Shown: positions 17,858-26,314 of the stretch, in pieces
Layout: every line of letters begins with the position of its first letter
Numbering within the stretch: position 1 is the stretch's first letter
Made by a program: the position numbers and the translations under genes
Notes under the pieces: model-generated
Database searches by the model: none
What the model was told of the DNA's origin: nothing
The model's input: the letters and a program-made list of their open reading frames with translations, nothing else
Assembly: GCA_013373595.1 (NCBI GenBank)
Contig: JABXHO010000050.1
Span: 1-64,000 of the forward strand
DNA from: Flavobacteriales bacterium
GTDB lineage: Bacteria; Bacteroidota; Bacteroidia; Flavobacteriales_D; Crocinitomicaceae
Length of the DNA stretch: 64,000 nt
Direction: 5' to 3'

Positions 17858-18486
17858 GACAAAGTCTTTTTATAGGTCTCTTTGTGTGGATGTCGTCTTT
17901 CATACACGCCCAAAAGGAAATTCAGTTCGACTGTACGTCTCACCAACTGACGGAAGGATATGAGATTTCTATTTTACGGTTTTATGTGTCGAATATTCAA
18001 GTCAAAAGTACCGATGGACGTTGGTATTCAGATCAGGTTGATGCTCATCTCATCGACAAGGAAGTTCCCAGTTCTTGGACTATTTCTCTTGTTGATTGTC
18101 CTAAAAATCTGGACATCGATTCTGTAGTGTTTGTACTCGGCACCGACAGTTTGACAAATGTTTCCGGTATCCTAGATGGAGATTTAGATCCGATCAAAGG
18201 AATGTATTGGTCGTGGAATTCGGGGTATATCAATGTGAAAGTGGAAGGAAAAGAACAAGCAACGAATACTGCTTTTGAATATCATTTGGGAGGATATCTA
18301 CCACCGTTTTCGACGGCAAGAGAAATTCGATTAAAGACTTCAACTGCAAATTCACTACGCATTTCGGTTGACGTATCTCGATTTTTGAAAAATGCCAAGG
18401 TAGAAGAGAGGTTGGAGGTAATGATTCCAGGACCTGAGGCATCGAAATTGTCTAGTCACTTATCAACTTGTTTTTCGATTGATTAA
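17854..18486 (+). CDS. mbnP: MbnP-family copper-binding protein
   Basis: 210 residues, GTG start overlapping the previous stop, signal peptide about 1-20 (ending IHAQ). Family marks are the early FYVSNI strand (43-48), VFVLGTDSLTNVSG (92-105), LDPIKGMYWSWNSGYI (111-126) and FEYHLGG (141-147). Three mature cysteines (27, 82 and 207) are also present. In methanotrophs, MbnP binds copper only after its partner MbnH oxidises one tryptophan to kynurenine; that is established for the family. That Trp119 or Trp121 of the WSW motif is the substrate here is my inference. The di-haem gene directly downstream overlaps this one by 8 bases, which is the expected pairing. Confidence 0.82.
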   Translation: MRQSLFIGLFVWMSSFIHAQKEIQFDCTSHQLTEGYEISILRFYVSNIQVKSTDGRWYSDQVDAHLIDKEVPSSWTISLVDCPKNLDIDSVVFVLGTDSLTNVSGILDGDLDPIKGMYWSWNSGYINVKVEGKEQATNTAFEYHLGGYLPPFSTAREIRLKTSTANSLRISVDVSRFLKNAKVEERLEVMIPGPEASKLSSHLSTCFSID

Positions 18487-19498
18487 ATTATCATTCATAG
18501 CATTCCTGATTGGAGCAGTGTCATTTTCTGCTCTTGACGAGAATTGGTTGAGTCCATCACAACGTGCACAAATCGATTCTTGGCCTGATCCTGTGTATAA
18601 TTTTGCAGAAAATCCGATTTCCGAAGATGGATTTCAGCTAGGACGTAAATTGTTCTATGATCCGATGCTCTCGCGAGACCAAACAATTTCCTGCGCAAAT
18701 TGTCATCTTCAATATACAGGCTTTACGCATGTAGACCACGCAGTCAGTCATGGAATTGAAGGAAGAAAAGGAACGCGCAACTCGCCTGCTCTAATCAATC
18801 TAGCATGGAATTCTTCATTTCATTGGGATGGAGGAGTCAACCACCTCGACGTGCAAGCAATCAACCCCATCGAACATTTCGCAGAAATGGATAATACCTT
18901 GGAAAACGTACTGAATTATGTAAACGGAAATCCAGAATATCGATCTGCTTTCTTTCATGCTTTTGGAGATTCAATGGCTACGAGTAAAACCTTGCTCAAA
19001 GCCTTTTCTCAATTTACGACTTCTCTTGTTTCATCCGATTCGAAATACGATCAATACATACGCGGAGAAGTGGGTTTTACTGAACAAGAAAAAAATGGAT
19101 TGAGGCTATTCGACAATTTTTGCAACAGATGTCATACGGCGCCACTTTTTAATTCAAATCGATACGCAAGTAATGGTTTGCCAATTGATACGATGTACAA
19201 CGATGTAGGACGCTACGCAATTACAAAACAGGGAAGCGATTCACTTCAATTTCGAATTCCCACATTGAGAAATATCGAGCATACTTATCCGTACATGCAT
19301 GACGGTAGATTCCGAAAATTGCGTGAGGTAGTGAAGCATTACGCGGAAGAATTGGATCGATCCAATCCGTATCTCAGTGAAGAACTGAAGTCAGAAATGA
19401 AGTTGAGCGAAAACGAACAAAAAGACCTGATTGCCTTCCTGTGTACACTGACCGATCGAACTTTTTTGTACAACCGCAGGTATAGTTTTCCAAATTAA
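18479..19498 (+). CDS. mbnH: MbnH/MauG-like di-haem cytochrome c peroxidase family protein
   Basis: 339 residues with a signal peptide (about 1-18). Two haem c sites are visible: CANCH at residues 72-76 and CNRCH at 215-219. The family motifs LGRKLFYDPMLSRDQTISC, GTRNSPALINLAWN (including a Trp) and FRIPTLRNIEHTYPYMHDGRF are present. The start is a TTG at 18479 inside the end of mbnP; the first ATG in frame comes only after residue 60, so TTG (or a rarer start) must be used. Partner MbnP is immediately upstream. Known members either detoxify H2O2 (CcpA) or oxidise a protein tryptophan (MauG, MbnH); the neighbour decides for the latter here, by inference. Confidence 0.85.
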   Translation: MIKLSFIAFLIGAVSFSALDENWLSPSQRAQIDSWPDPVYNFAENPISEDGFQLGRKLFYDPMLSRDQTISCANCHLQYTGFTHVDHAVSHGIEGRKGTRNSPALINLAWNSSFHWDGGVNHLDVQAINPIEHFAEMDNTLENVLNYVNGNPEYRSAFFHAFGDSMATSKTLLKAFSQFTTSLVSSDSKYDQYIRGEVGFTEQEKNGLRLFDNFCNRCHTAPLFNSNRYASNGLPIDTMYNDVGRYAITKQGSDSLQFRIPTLRNIEHTYPYMHDGRFRKLREVVKHYAEELDRSNPYLSEELKSEMKLSENEQKDLIAFLCTLTDRTFLYNRRYSFPN

Positions 19499-19557
19499 TT
19501 TCCATCGACCGCAAGTTTGATCTTCTCTTGGTCACTAAATGGATAAATCAATAAACT

Positions 19558-20919
19558 ATGAAGAAGAAAACGTCACTATTTATATTGCTTGCTTTTTCTA
19601 GCACTGCTTTCGCACAAAGTCCATCGATTACTTCCTGGCTTCAAAATACGACAGCAACGGGATCATATTATATGTCTGGAAATTCAACAGCGATCGATAA
19701 TGGAATCGAGGTGAACTGTCAACAAGTTGAATACTCAAATGATTGGGTCTACATTTCAACGCATGGAATTCCATCGTACCCGACAGGTCCTTTCCTGGAT
19801 GGTAACCCTTCGCAAGCTGAAGACCAAGATGTCATTTATCAATTTCCGTTGATTCCGACACCGAATACAGGAACGCCAACCGAAACGACACCCGGCAATG
19901 TCGGAGTGTTTATCAATGGAGTGTCTTTGTTTGATTGGAGAGACGGAGCGGCTTGGGATCCAAGTTCCAATTCATTGTGTGGAGGACCTGGAAATCCGCC
20001 TTGTCCTGGTGGTCCAGCAGCGACTCAGGTGTGGAATCGAGACGCTGTACCTGCGGAAATGGCAGGATTTGATTGCTCGAAAGGACACCCTGCAATGGGA
20101 AATTACCACCATCATCAGAATCCTTCTGCGTTTAAGTTGGATTTAAATGTGATTTCTTCGATTTGCAATCTCTATGATGCTGATGGCTTGTACGCGATTG
20201 ATTCGACCGAACATTCTCCACTTATCGGTTTCGCTTACGATGGATACCCAATTTACGGTGCTTATGGTTACGTAAATGCGAATGGTACAGGTGGAATTAC
20301 GCGCATGAAATCAGGATATGAATTAGCAAATTATACAGTACGAACACATTATCCTGATGGAACAGATGTGGATGACGGACCAGCGGTTGATGCCACCTAT
20401 TTCTTGGGATATTTTAGAGAAGATTATCAATGGGTAAGTCATCCATCCGAAGATTATTTGGATGAACACAACGGACGTTTTTGTGTGACGCCTGAGTATC
20501 CCAACGGAACCTACTGTTATTTCGCTACGGTGGATGAAAACTGGAATTCGGCTTATCCATACTCAGTGGGGCCAACCTTTTATGGGAATGTTGTGGCGGG
20601 AACAGTTACCAGTGTTTCCGAACCAACAACCGTATATGAAGCAACAAGTTCTCTTGATGAGGACGCCTTCGACGAAATGAATATTCAGGTGTTTCCGAAT
20701 CCAGCAACGGATCTTATTGCCGTTCAAGTATTGGACTTAGTACAGGAGGATTTGACGATTGAACTCATTGATGTTTCAGGAAAAACAATTAGTGAAATGA
20801 TCATTCTACCAGGAAGTACCATTGCTTATTTTGATGTGCAGTCGGTGTATGCTGGAAATTACTTCATTCGAATATCGAACCAAAAATTCGAGCGAACAAC
20901 TAAGATAATCATAGAGTAA
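19558..20919 (+). CDS. YHYH-domain protein with T9SS sorting domain
   Basis: 453 residues: signal peptide about 1-20, a long YHYH-type domain (about 25-355), and a C-terminal T9SS type A sorting domain (about 375-453, starting MNIQVFPNPATD). The naming motif appears as NYHHHQNPSAFK (182-193), with GHPAMG just before and IGFAYDGYPIYGAYGY (223-238) after. The function of YHYH domains is not established; the histidine cluster and acidic residues make metal binding plausible. It lies 59 bases after the di-haem gene on the same strand and is probably part of the same copper/redox set, delivered to the cell surface by T9SS. Cysteines at 54, 141, 149, 173 and 203 could form disulfides. Confidence 0.82.
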   Translation: MKKKTSLFILLAFSSTAFAQSPSITSWLQNTTATGSYYMSGNSTAIDNGIEVNCQQVEYSNDWVYISTHGIPSYPTGPFLDGNPSQAEDQDVIYQFPLIPTPNTGTPTETTPGNVGVFINGVSLFDWRDGAAWDPSSNSLCGGPGNPPCPGGPAATQVWNRDAVPAEMAGFDCSKGHPAMGNYHHHQNPSAFKLDLNVISSICNLYDADGLYAIDSTEHSPLIGFAYDGYPIYGAYGYVNANGTGGITRMKSGYELANYTVRTHYPDGTDVDDGPAVDATYFLGYFREDYQWVSHPSEDYLDEHNGRFCVTPEYPNGTYCYFATVDENWNSAYPYSVGPTFYGNVVAGTVTSVSEPTTVYEATSSLDEDAFDEMNIQVFPNPATDLIAVQVLDLVQEDLTIELIDVSGKTISEMIILPGSTIAYFDVQSVYAGNYFIRISNQKFERTTKIIIE

Positions 20920-20939
20920 GTTAATTTAGCGTTGACTTC

Positions 20940-20976
20940 AAAAGGCCCTGTTTTGCATTAGCGAGATGGGGCTTTT
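20940..20976. terminator. Two-way terminator between the YHYH gene and folA
   Basis: AAAAGGCCC and GGGCTTTT pair with one bulged G around a 20-base loop and are followed by an interrupted T-run on the plus strand. The right arm reaches into the folA stop codon, so the hairpin serves both convergent genes. Confidence 0.65.
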
Positions 20977-21481
20977 ACTTTTTCGTATAACGAAGAACAG
21001 TAAAACTAGCATCATGTCGATCGTCTTTGGGTTGTTCCAATATAGATTCGACGTTCCAATTTTTGAGATCAAACGCAGGGAAAAATGTATCCGCTCCGTA
21101 CGAATGATTGATGTGCGAAATGTACATCTCTTCAACGGCATCTAATTCCAAGGCTTGACGGTAAATTTCACCTCCACCAATAATGAAAACCGTACGTTCT
21201 GTTTCGGACTCGTAATGATTTAGGAAAGCTTCCAACGAATGAAATACCTCGCAACCTTCAGCTACATACGATTCATTCCGTGTGAGCACAACATTTTCTC
21301 TATTCGGAAGTGGACGGTATTTTTCAGGGATCGATTCATAATTCTTGCGTCCCATCACCACGATGTGTCCAGAAGTTGTTTCTTTGAAAAAACGCATATC
21401 ACTGGGCAAGTGCCACATCAAATCATTGTTTTTTCCAATTCCACGGTCTAAGTCCATGGCAACAATCAACGATACTTTCAT
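20975..21481 (-). CDS. folA: Dihydrofolate reductase
   Basis: 168 residues, the normal size. It opens with SLIVAMDLDRGIGKNNDLMWHLPSDMRFFKETT, in order the cofactor strand, the Met20-type loop and the helix carrying the substrate-binding acid (Asp in SDMRFF). VVMGRKNYESIP and the NADPH-binding VFIIGGGEIYRQAL follow. It regenerates tetrahydrofolate, needed after thymidylate synthase acts. Its ATG overlaps the stop of the capA-like gene by 4 bases (ATGA), and thyA begins that transcript, so supply and use of the folate cofactor are kept on one message with a foreign-looking gene between them. Confidence 0.96.
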   Translation of the reverse strand: MKVSLIVAMDLDRGIGKNNDLMWHLPSDMRFFKETTSGHIVVMGRKNYESIPEKYRPLPNRENVVLTRNESYVAEGCEVFHSLEAFLNHYESETERTVFIIGGGEIYRQALELDAVEEMYISHINHSYGADTFFPAFDLKNWNVESILEQPKDDRHDASFTVLRYTKK

Positions 21482-22887
21482 TCCGTTATAGTTTTGATTC
21501 CGTCAGGAGTCACCAATACAACCGATAAGCCCTCAACACCACAATCGCGAAGAAAGTTCTTGTGTCCATTTGCCATAGATTGATCGTAATACATCCCCGA
21601 TAAATAATTCCGATTCCCTTTCAAATCAACCGTTCGATGGAAATAATGTCCAAGCAGATCATCTGCGAGCATTTCCGGTCCGTTCGTTCCTACGCGAACC
21701 GAGTAATAATGAGTGAGCATTTGTTTGAACGCGCGCCCAATGCTCGATTCGGGATCAACAATGGATTCTTTTACGTCTCCTTTGTTTTCTGCAGCGTACA
21801 ATTTTCGACTGTCCGAAAAGAAATCCGACATACGTTGAGCTTCCACAGAGGAAACAAATCCCGTACGATAAGTGTTGTAATCGAATTCAGGAAGGATGTA
21901 GTACTGTGTAATAGCACCTTCTTTTCGTTTCATTACATACACGAAGTGATAATTCACATCACCTAAAATCATCTCCCCATTTTTCTTTTCGATGTGTGCT
22001 CCGAGCATAACACCTCCGCGCGTCGTGCGTGTTTGCATGTTCGAAACGAAGTTCCCGAGCGACCAAATAGTCAATTTATCTTCTCCGCGAACTTCTTTCT
22101 TTTCGATTGGTTGTACCACGTGTGGATGTCCACCAATGACCATATCCGCACCAGCACGGTAACAAACGTCTTCGTAGATTTTCTGGTACTTATTCGGCAA
22201 CGGTTTGTACTCCGTTCCCCAGTGCATATTACATACGATGTAATCCACGTTCATCGATTTCGCTTTGGCAATGTCTTGTTTGATCACAACGCTATCAATG
22301 TAATTAATGATGAGCGGCTTCGGAACCGACAAGCCATTTGTTCCGTACGTGTAATTCAACATGGCTACTTTGACGCCATTTTTCTCTACAATTAACGGGT
22401 AGTTCTCGTCGCGTTCTTGTTGATTTCTGAAGGTTCCTGTATGCGGTACACCGAGTTTGTCCAGTACGTCCAGGGTTCGAATAACACCTTTCGATCCGCG
22501 ATCGCATGAGTGATTGTTCGACGTTAAAATCACATTGAATCCAGAATTTACCAGTACTTCCGATAATTCATCAGGAGCAGAGAACTGCGGATATCCTTTG
22601 AATGGTTTTCCGGCTTGTGTCACTTCCAGATTGGCTACGCGAATATCGTATTGATTAATGATCGGCTTCACAAATTTGAATCCGTCATCGTATTCGTAGT
22701 CTTTCGTTCTGGAATTGTAAGCAGCTTCAATCTGACCGTCATGCTGCATAACATCTCCTACGAAGATCATTGAAAGTTTCTGATTCTCTTGTCCAATGGA
22801 GGAAAAAGAGAGAAAAAGGAGACTAAACAGCCACAACAGCCTTGATGTGCGGGTGCGGATCGTAGTTGAGTAGTTCAAAATCTTCAT
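21478..22887 (-). CDS. CapA-family (PGA_cap) metallophosphatase-like secreted protein
   Basis: 469 residues from the ATG at 22887, with signal sequence [16 protein letters not shown] ending SIGQ. The PGA_cap/CapA domain fills residues about 35-310: [55 protein letters not shown] and [13 protein letters not shown]. These Asp, Asn and His residues form the metal site of calcineurin-like phosphoesterases. CapA/PgsA proteins serve in poly-gamma-glutamate capsule assembly, but many homologues have no known substrate. The start overlaps the end of thyA by 65 bases in another frame and the stop overlaps folA, so expression is tied to both. Confidence 0.85.
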   Translation of the reverse strand: MKILNYSTTIRTRTSRLLWLFSLLFLSFSSIGQENQKLSMIFVGDVMQHDGQIEAAYNSRTKDYEYDDGFKFVKPIINQYDIRVANLEVTQAGKPFKGYPQFSAPDELSEVLVNSGFNVILTSNNHSCDRGSKGVIRTLDVLDKLGVPHTGTFRNQQERDENYPLIVEKNGVKVAMLNYTYGTNGLSVPKPLIINYIDSVVIKQDIAKAKSMNVDYIVCNMHWGTEYKPLPNKYQKIYEDVCYRAGADMVIGGHPHVVQPIEKKEVRGEDKLTIWSLGNFVSNMQTRTTRGGVMLGAHIEKKNGEMILGDVNYHFVYVMKRKEGAITQYYILPEFDYNTYRTGFVSSVEAQRMSDFFSDSRKLYAAENKGDVKESIVDPESSIGRAFKQMLTHYYSVRVGTNGPEMLADDLLGHYFHRTVDLKGNRNYLSGMYYDQSMANGHKNFLRDCGVEGLSVVLVTPDGIKTITE

Positions 22888-23617
22888 ACTTAAACGCGAA
22901 TATGTCATTTACTTCTGGATTGATTTTCATAGTTGGCAATGGACGAATGTCTCTGCTTAACTGCAATTTGGCTTGTTCCAAATGATTGTTGTAGAGGTGT
23001 GCATCACCAAAAGTATGAACGAAATCACCGGGTTCAAGGTTACATACTTGCGCCAACATCATTGTTAATAATGCATAAGACGCAATGTTGAACGGAACTC
23101 CGAGGAACGTGTCAGCACTTCGTTGATAAAGCTGGCAGCTCAATTTTCCATCAGCTACGTAAAACTGAAATAGTGTGTGACAAGGAGGTAGCGCCATGTT
23201 GTCAACATCAGCAACGTTCCATGCAGAAACAATGTGTCTACGCGAATTCGGATTGTTTTTCAAGTTGTCGACCAACTTCGTAATTTGATCAATCGTTCCA
23301 CCGTGCCCATCAGGCCAGCTTCTCCATTGATGTCCGTAAACAGGACCCAGATCACCATTTTCATCTGCCCACTCATCCCAAATACGCACCTTGTTTTCTT
23401 TCAAGTACTTGATATTTGTATCACCTTGCAAGAACCAAAGCAATTCATGAATGATTGAGCGAAGGTGTAATTTCTTCGTTGTTACCACAGGGAAACCTTC
23501 CGACAAATCGAAACGCATTTGATATCCAAAAACAGAAATAGTTCCCGTTCCCGTACGATCTCCTTTTTGAGTTCCGTTATCTAAAATATGTTGAAGTAAG
23601 TCGTGATACTGTTTCAT
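22823..23617 (-). CDS. thyA: Thymidylate synthase
   Basis: 264 residues, the same length as E. coli ThyA. It methylates dUMP using methylenetetrahydrofolate and releases dihydrofolate. The nucleophile is Cys146 in [14 protein letters not shown]; other marks are RTGTGT at 21-26, [11 protein letters not shown] near 124-134, and [20 protein letters not shown]. The C-terminus IKAVVAV closes the active site. It is the first gene of thyA-capA-folA on the minus strand; its last 22 codons also encode the capA start in another frame. Confidence 0.97.
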   Translation of the reverse strand: MKQYHDLLQHILDNGTQKGDRTGTGTISVFGYQMRFDLSEGFPVVTTKKLHLRSIIHELLWFLQGDTNIKYLKENKVRIWDEWADENGDLGPVYGHQWRSWPDGHGGTIDQITKLVDNLKNNPNSRRHIVSAWNVADVDNMALPPCHTLFQFYVADGKLSCQLYQRSADTFLGVPFNIASYALLTMMLAQVCNLEPGDFVHTFGDAHLYNNHLEQAKLQLSRDIRPLPTMKINPEVNDIFAFKYEDFELLNYDPHPHIKAVVAV

Positions 23618-23840
23618 CCATCCTGAGTTTTACGCAATTTTTTCTTGAGACGTGTAAAAATACGGCTTACCCTTTTATTCTAAAAGCGAATGTTCGTAAC
23701 TGTTTGCGTTGGTGGAAAAGTTCAACTGGACGGATTGAGTGATTTTTTGAGTCGACCTAACGTAATCGTCACATACCGAAATATATCGATATGTCGAAGC
23801 AGGCATCAATAAAGTCGACTCTCTTTTGTATCTTTCGAGT

Positions 23841-24233
23841 ATGAAATGGCTCATCATTCCGTTACTGATCTTTCCGTTCATGCTCAGTGCACAGAAAGAA
23901 ATTAAACTCAAGCGCAGATACCTCGCGAAGTACGAAGGAACTGTTCCTGCGTACTCAATGGGATCTGCATTGGAAGTGGTAGACGTTGAAGAAACACCAA
24001 TCACAGTAACCATCGGTAAACGTTTTATTTACACAACAATTGGTGACCGAAAACTACAAGGAACCTACAAAGTGATGTTCGAAGCAGACAAATATTATCT
24101 GTTGGATGCTACCATGACAGGTCAGATGGTGAACGAGCGAATTTTGGTTTACAAGCGTGGAAAGCGCATTGCACGTGACGGAATGTATCCGCAGCCACTT
24201 GCTGATTTAAAGAAAACACGTCGACGAAAATAA
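23841..24233 (+). CDS. Small secreted basic protein, unknown
   Basis: 130 residues from the ATG at 23841, with a signal peptide (MKWLIIPLLIFPFMLSAQ). The mature part is short and beta-rich (ITVTIGKRFIYTTIGDRKLQGTYKV, FEADKYYLLDATM) and ends in a very basic tail (KKTRRRK). I do not recognise a family. TATCTTTC, a near -7 box, ends 4 bases before the ATG, which would give a leaderless or nearly leaderless message. A rhomboid-protease gene follows 59 bases later; no functional link is evident. Confidence 0.7.
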   Translation: MKWLIIPLLIFPFMLSAQKEIKLKRRYLAKYEGTVPAYSMGSALEVVDVEETPITVTIGKRFIYTTIGDRKLQGTYKVMFEADKYYLLDATMTGQMVNERILVYKRGKRIARDGMYPQPLADLKKTRRRK

Positions 24234-24292
24234 GCGCTCGCTGTCAACTTGGCAGGAAAATAGCTCAGGCACAATAGTTGACGATCTCGGTT

Positions 24293-25096
24293 GTGGAAAT
24301 ACAACGACAACAGCAACATCAATTTGGATCTACAATAGAAGCAATTGTTTACCCAATGCTATTGGTGATTGTGATGTGGTTGGTGTTTTGGGCAGACCAC
24401 CTCTTTCCCGAGGTTCAGTTTTATAAGTACGGCGTGATTCCGAAGGATACGTCAACTCTGCGAGGAATTCTGCTGATGCCTTTGCTGCACTCCAAACATG
24501 AAATTGCACACATTGTCAATAACTCCGTTCCAACCGCGATTCTTCTAGGTACATTGATTTACTATTATCGTGAAATTGCGTTTCGTGTTTTTGCGTTGTC
24601 GTGGTTACTCACTGGAATTGGTTTGTGGGTGTTTGCAGCGAACACGAGTACTTATCATATCGGGATGAGTGGAGTGGTTTACGCCTTGGCGACATTTCTA
24701 TTTACATCTGGAGTGCTCAGAAAGTACCGTCCTTTACAGGGAATATCGCTTTTTGTGGCCTTTGTCTACGGTTCTATGGTTTGGGGACTTTTTCCAATCG
24801 AACCGAAAATTTCTTGGGAAGGACACTTGTCGGGAGCAATTGTCGGAATCGTGTTAGCCGTAATTTATCGCAAACGTGGACCACAAGCTCCGAAGTACAT
24901 CTATGAAATTGAAAAGGAAATGGGAATTGAGCCGCCCGATTTAGAAGGAATGTACAATGAACGTTTGCGCGCAGCTCAGCAAGCACAAGAGGAACGTGAA
25001 CGTCGCGAAAGAGGGCACGTAATTGTGTACCATTATGTTCCGAATAAAAAGGAAGATACTAAAGATGCACCTTCGGACGGTACTGATCCGCAATAA
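24293..25096 (+). CDS. Rhomboid-family intramembrane serine protease
   Basis: 267 residues counted from the GTG at 24293; a TTG at 24278 is the other option. Six TM helices are predicted (about 18-35, 78-92, 97-116, 122-142, 148-166, 178-193). The catalytic serine is Ser126 in HIGMSGVVYALA, its partner is His178 in WEGHLSGAIVG, and the oxyanion-side His73-Asn77 lies in IAHIVNNS. The enzyme cuts TM helices inside the membrane; the substrate is unknown. A charged cytosolic tail of about 70 residues (QQAQEERERRERGH) is unusual in length. The 3' end overlaps the convergent sixA-like gene by 38 bases. Confidence 0.87.
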   Translation: MEIQRQQQHQFGSTIEAIVYPMLLVIVMWLVFWADHLFPEVQFYKYGVIPKDTSTLRGILLMPLLHSKHEIAHIVNNSVPTAILLGTLIYYYREIAFRVFALSWLLTGIGLWVFAANTSTYHIGMSGVVYALATFLFTSGVLRKYRPLQGISLFVAFVYGSMVWGLFPIEPKISWEGHLSGAIVGIVLAVIYRKRGPQAPKYIYEIEKEMGIEPPDLEGMYNERLRAAQQAQEERERRERGHVIVYHYVPNKKEDTKDAPSDGTDPQ

Positions 25097-25535
25097 CACC
25101 GAGTCCACGAGAAAGCTCTTCCCATCTGAAATCAGTGAATTCAATACAGATATATCCTGCTGTGCGCAGTTCAATGCGTTCGTCAGTGAGGTAAGTTGCT
25201 AGATCAGAAATGCCGAAGTTGTGACCAATAATCAATAAGTCATCATCTCCCGAACGTTCCCACAAAGCTTCGATTAATGTTTCACGCGAGCATAAGTAGA
25301 GGTCGTCCCGCATTACTACTTTCTCCAATTGCAATTTTTTTGAAATGTGTGAAAACGTCTGACGCGTGCGCTTAGCAGAGCTACACCACGTTTCACAGCT
25401 CAACTGTTTTTGATCGAAGTACTCCGCGAGCACTTCGCATTGCAATATCCCCTTCTCATTGAGTTTTCGATCGTAGTCTCTTCCTGTATCTGAGTGTTGG
25501 TGCGTTTTCCCGTGGCGTAACAAATGAAGCTTCAT
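25059..25535 (-). CDS. SixA-like phosphohistidine phosphatase (histidine phosphatase family)
   Basis: 158 residues. The catalytic RHG is at residues 7-9 (LLRHGKT), with the SSAKRTRQTF motif near 53-62 and the second histidine in LIIGHNFGISDLA. This small size without a cap domain matches SixA rather than phosphoglycerate mutase. SixA removes phosphate from histidines of phosphotransfer proteins such as HPr-type or hybrid-kinase domains. It is transcribed towards the rhomboid gene, sharing 38 bases of their 3' ends. Confidence 0.87.
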   Translation of the reverse strand: MKLHLLRHGKTHQHSDTGRDYDRKLNEKGILQCEVLAEYFDQKQLSCETWCSSAKRTRQTFSHISKKLQLEKVVMRDDLYLCSRETLIEALWERSGDDDLLIIGHNFGISDLATYLTDERIELRTAGYICIEFTDFRWEELSRGLGVIADQYRPKVHL

Positions 25536-25744
25536 CGGCTTATATACTTAGAATGTATCAAGAAAAGTAAATGAATTATTCCTGATTTCATCTCTAAAAC
25601 ACTTTTTTTTAAATTTTCACCAACCAATCCTTTGTATGTATCGTCTTTATAGCTACTCACCTTAGGTTGAGTTGAAAAAGCATCAAAGACAATAAAATTT
25701 GTAAATTGCATAAGGATCGAAAAATACGAAGACTAAGGAAAACG

Positions 25745-26314
25745 ATGAGCATCACACCTGACATCATACAAAAATGTATCAGTGATGATCGTAAAGCAAT
25801 CAACATGATGTATGAGCATTGCTTCCATCTTCTCATGCCCGTATGTTTTCGATACAATAACAACGAAGAAGACGCTCGTGCTTCTTACAATGCAGGTTTC
25901 ATCAAAATTTTAAAGGCGCTAAACAAGGTTGACGATAACGTCAATTTTAATGCTTGGGCAAAGCGTGTGATGGTTAACAACTTAATCGACGAGTACCGTA
26001 AAAACAAGCGATATACTTCGCACATCACCAAAAGCGATAACGAGCGTGAACTGGATTATTATTCCGAAGGGAATGAAAATCATGCTGAAAGCAATTTGGG
26101 ATACGAGAATATCATGAAACTTGTTCAGGAACTCCCAAAGGTTTCGGCGCACGTGTTTAACCTGTACGTGATTGAAGGGTATTCCCACAAGGAAATAGGT
26201 GAGAAGTTGGATATGTCGGAAGGTACTTCCAAATGGCATTTATCAACTGCTAGAAAATTGTTAAGAGAAAAACTAGAGCGATTGGAAAATCGTAATCAGA
26301 GAATGGTGATATGA
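25745..26314 (+). CDS. ECF RNA polymerase sigma factor
   Basis: 189 residues from the ATG at 25745; upstream in-frame codons do not match the family N-terminus. Region 2 is NNNEEDARASYNAGFIKILKAL then NAWAKRVMVNNLIDEYRKNKR. Region 4 is LPKVSAHVFNLYVIEGYSHKEIGEKLDMSEG with the TSKWHLSTARKLLREKL helix. It resembles the 5781-6320 sigma factor in motif wording (GYSHKEI, SKWHL), so the two are probably paralogues of one Bacteroidota ECF group. Its stop overlaps the next start (ATGA), tying it to the barrel-fused membrane protein. Confidence 0.92.
   Translation: MSITPDIIQKCISDDRKAINMMYEHCFHLLMPVCFRYNNNEEDARASYNAGFIKILKALNKVDDNVNFNAWAKRVMVNNLIDEYRKNKRYTSHITKSDNERELDYYSEGNENHAESNLGYENIMKLVQELPKVSAHVFNLYVIEGYSHKEIGEKLDMSEGTSKWHLSTARKLLREKLERLENRNQRMVI

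Noticed and set aside
17854-19498. Frameshift joining mbnP and mbnH into one protein
   Set aside because: Each frame has its own signal peptide and complete family domain; an 8-base overlap is normal here.
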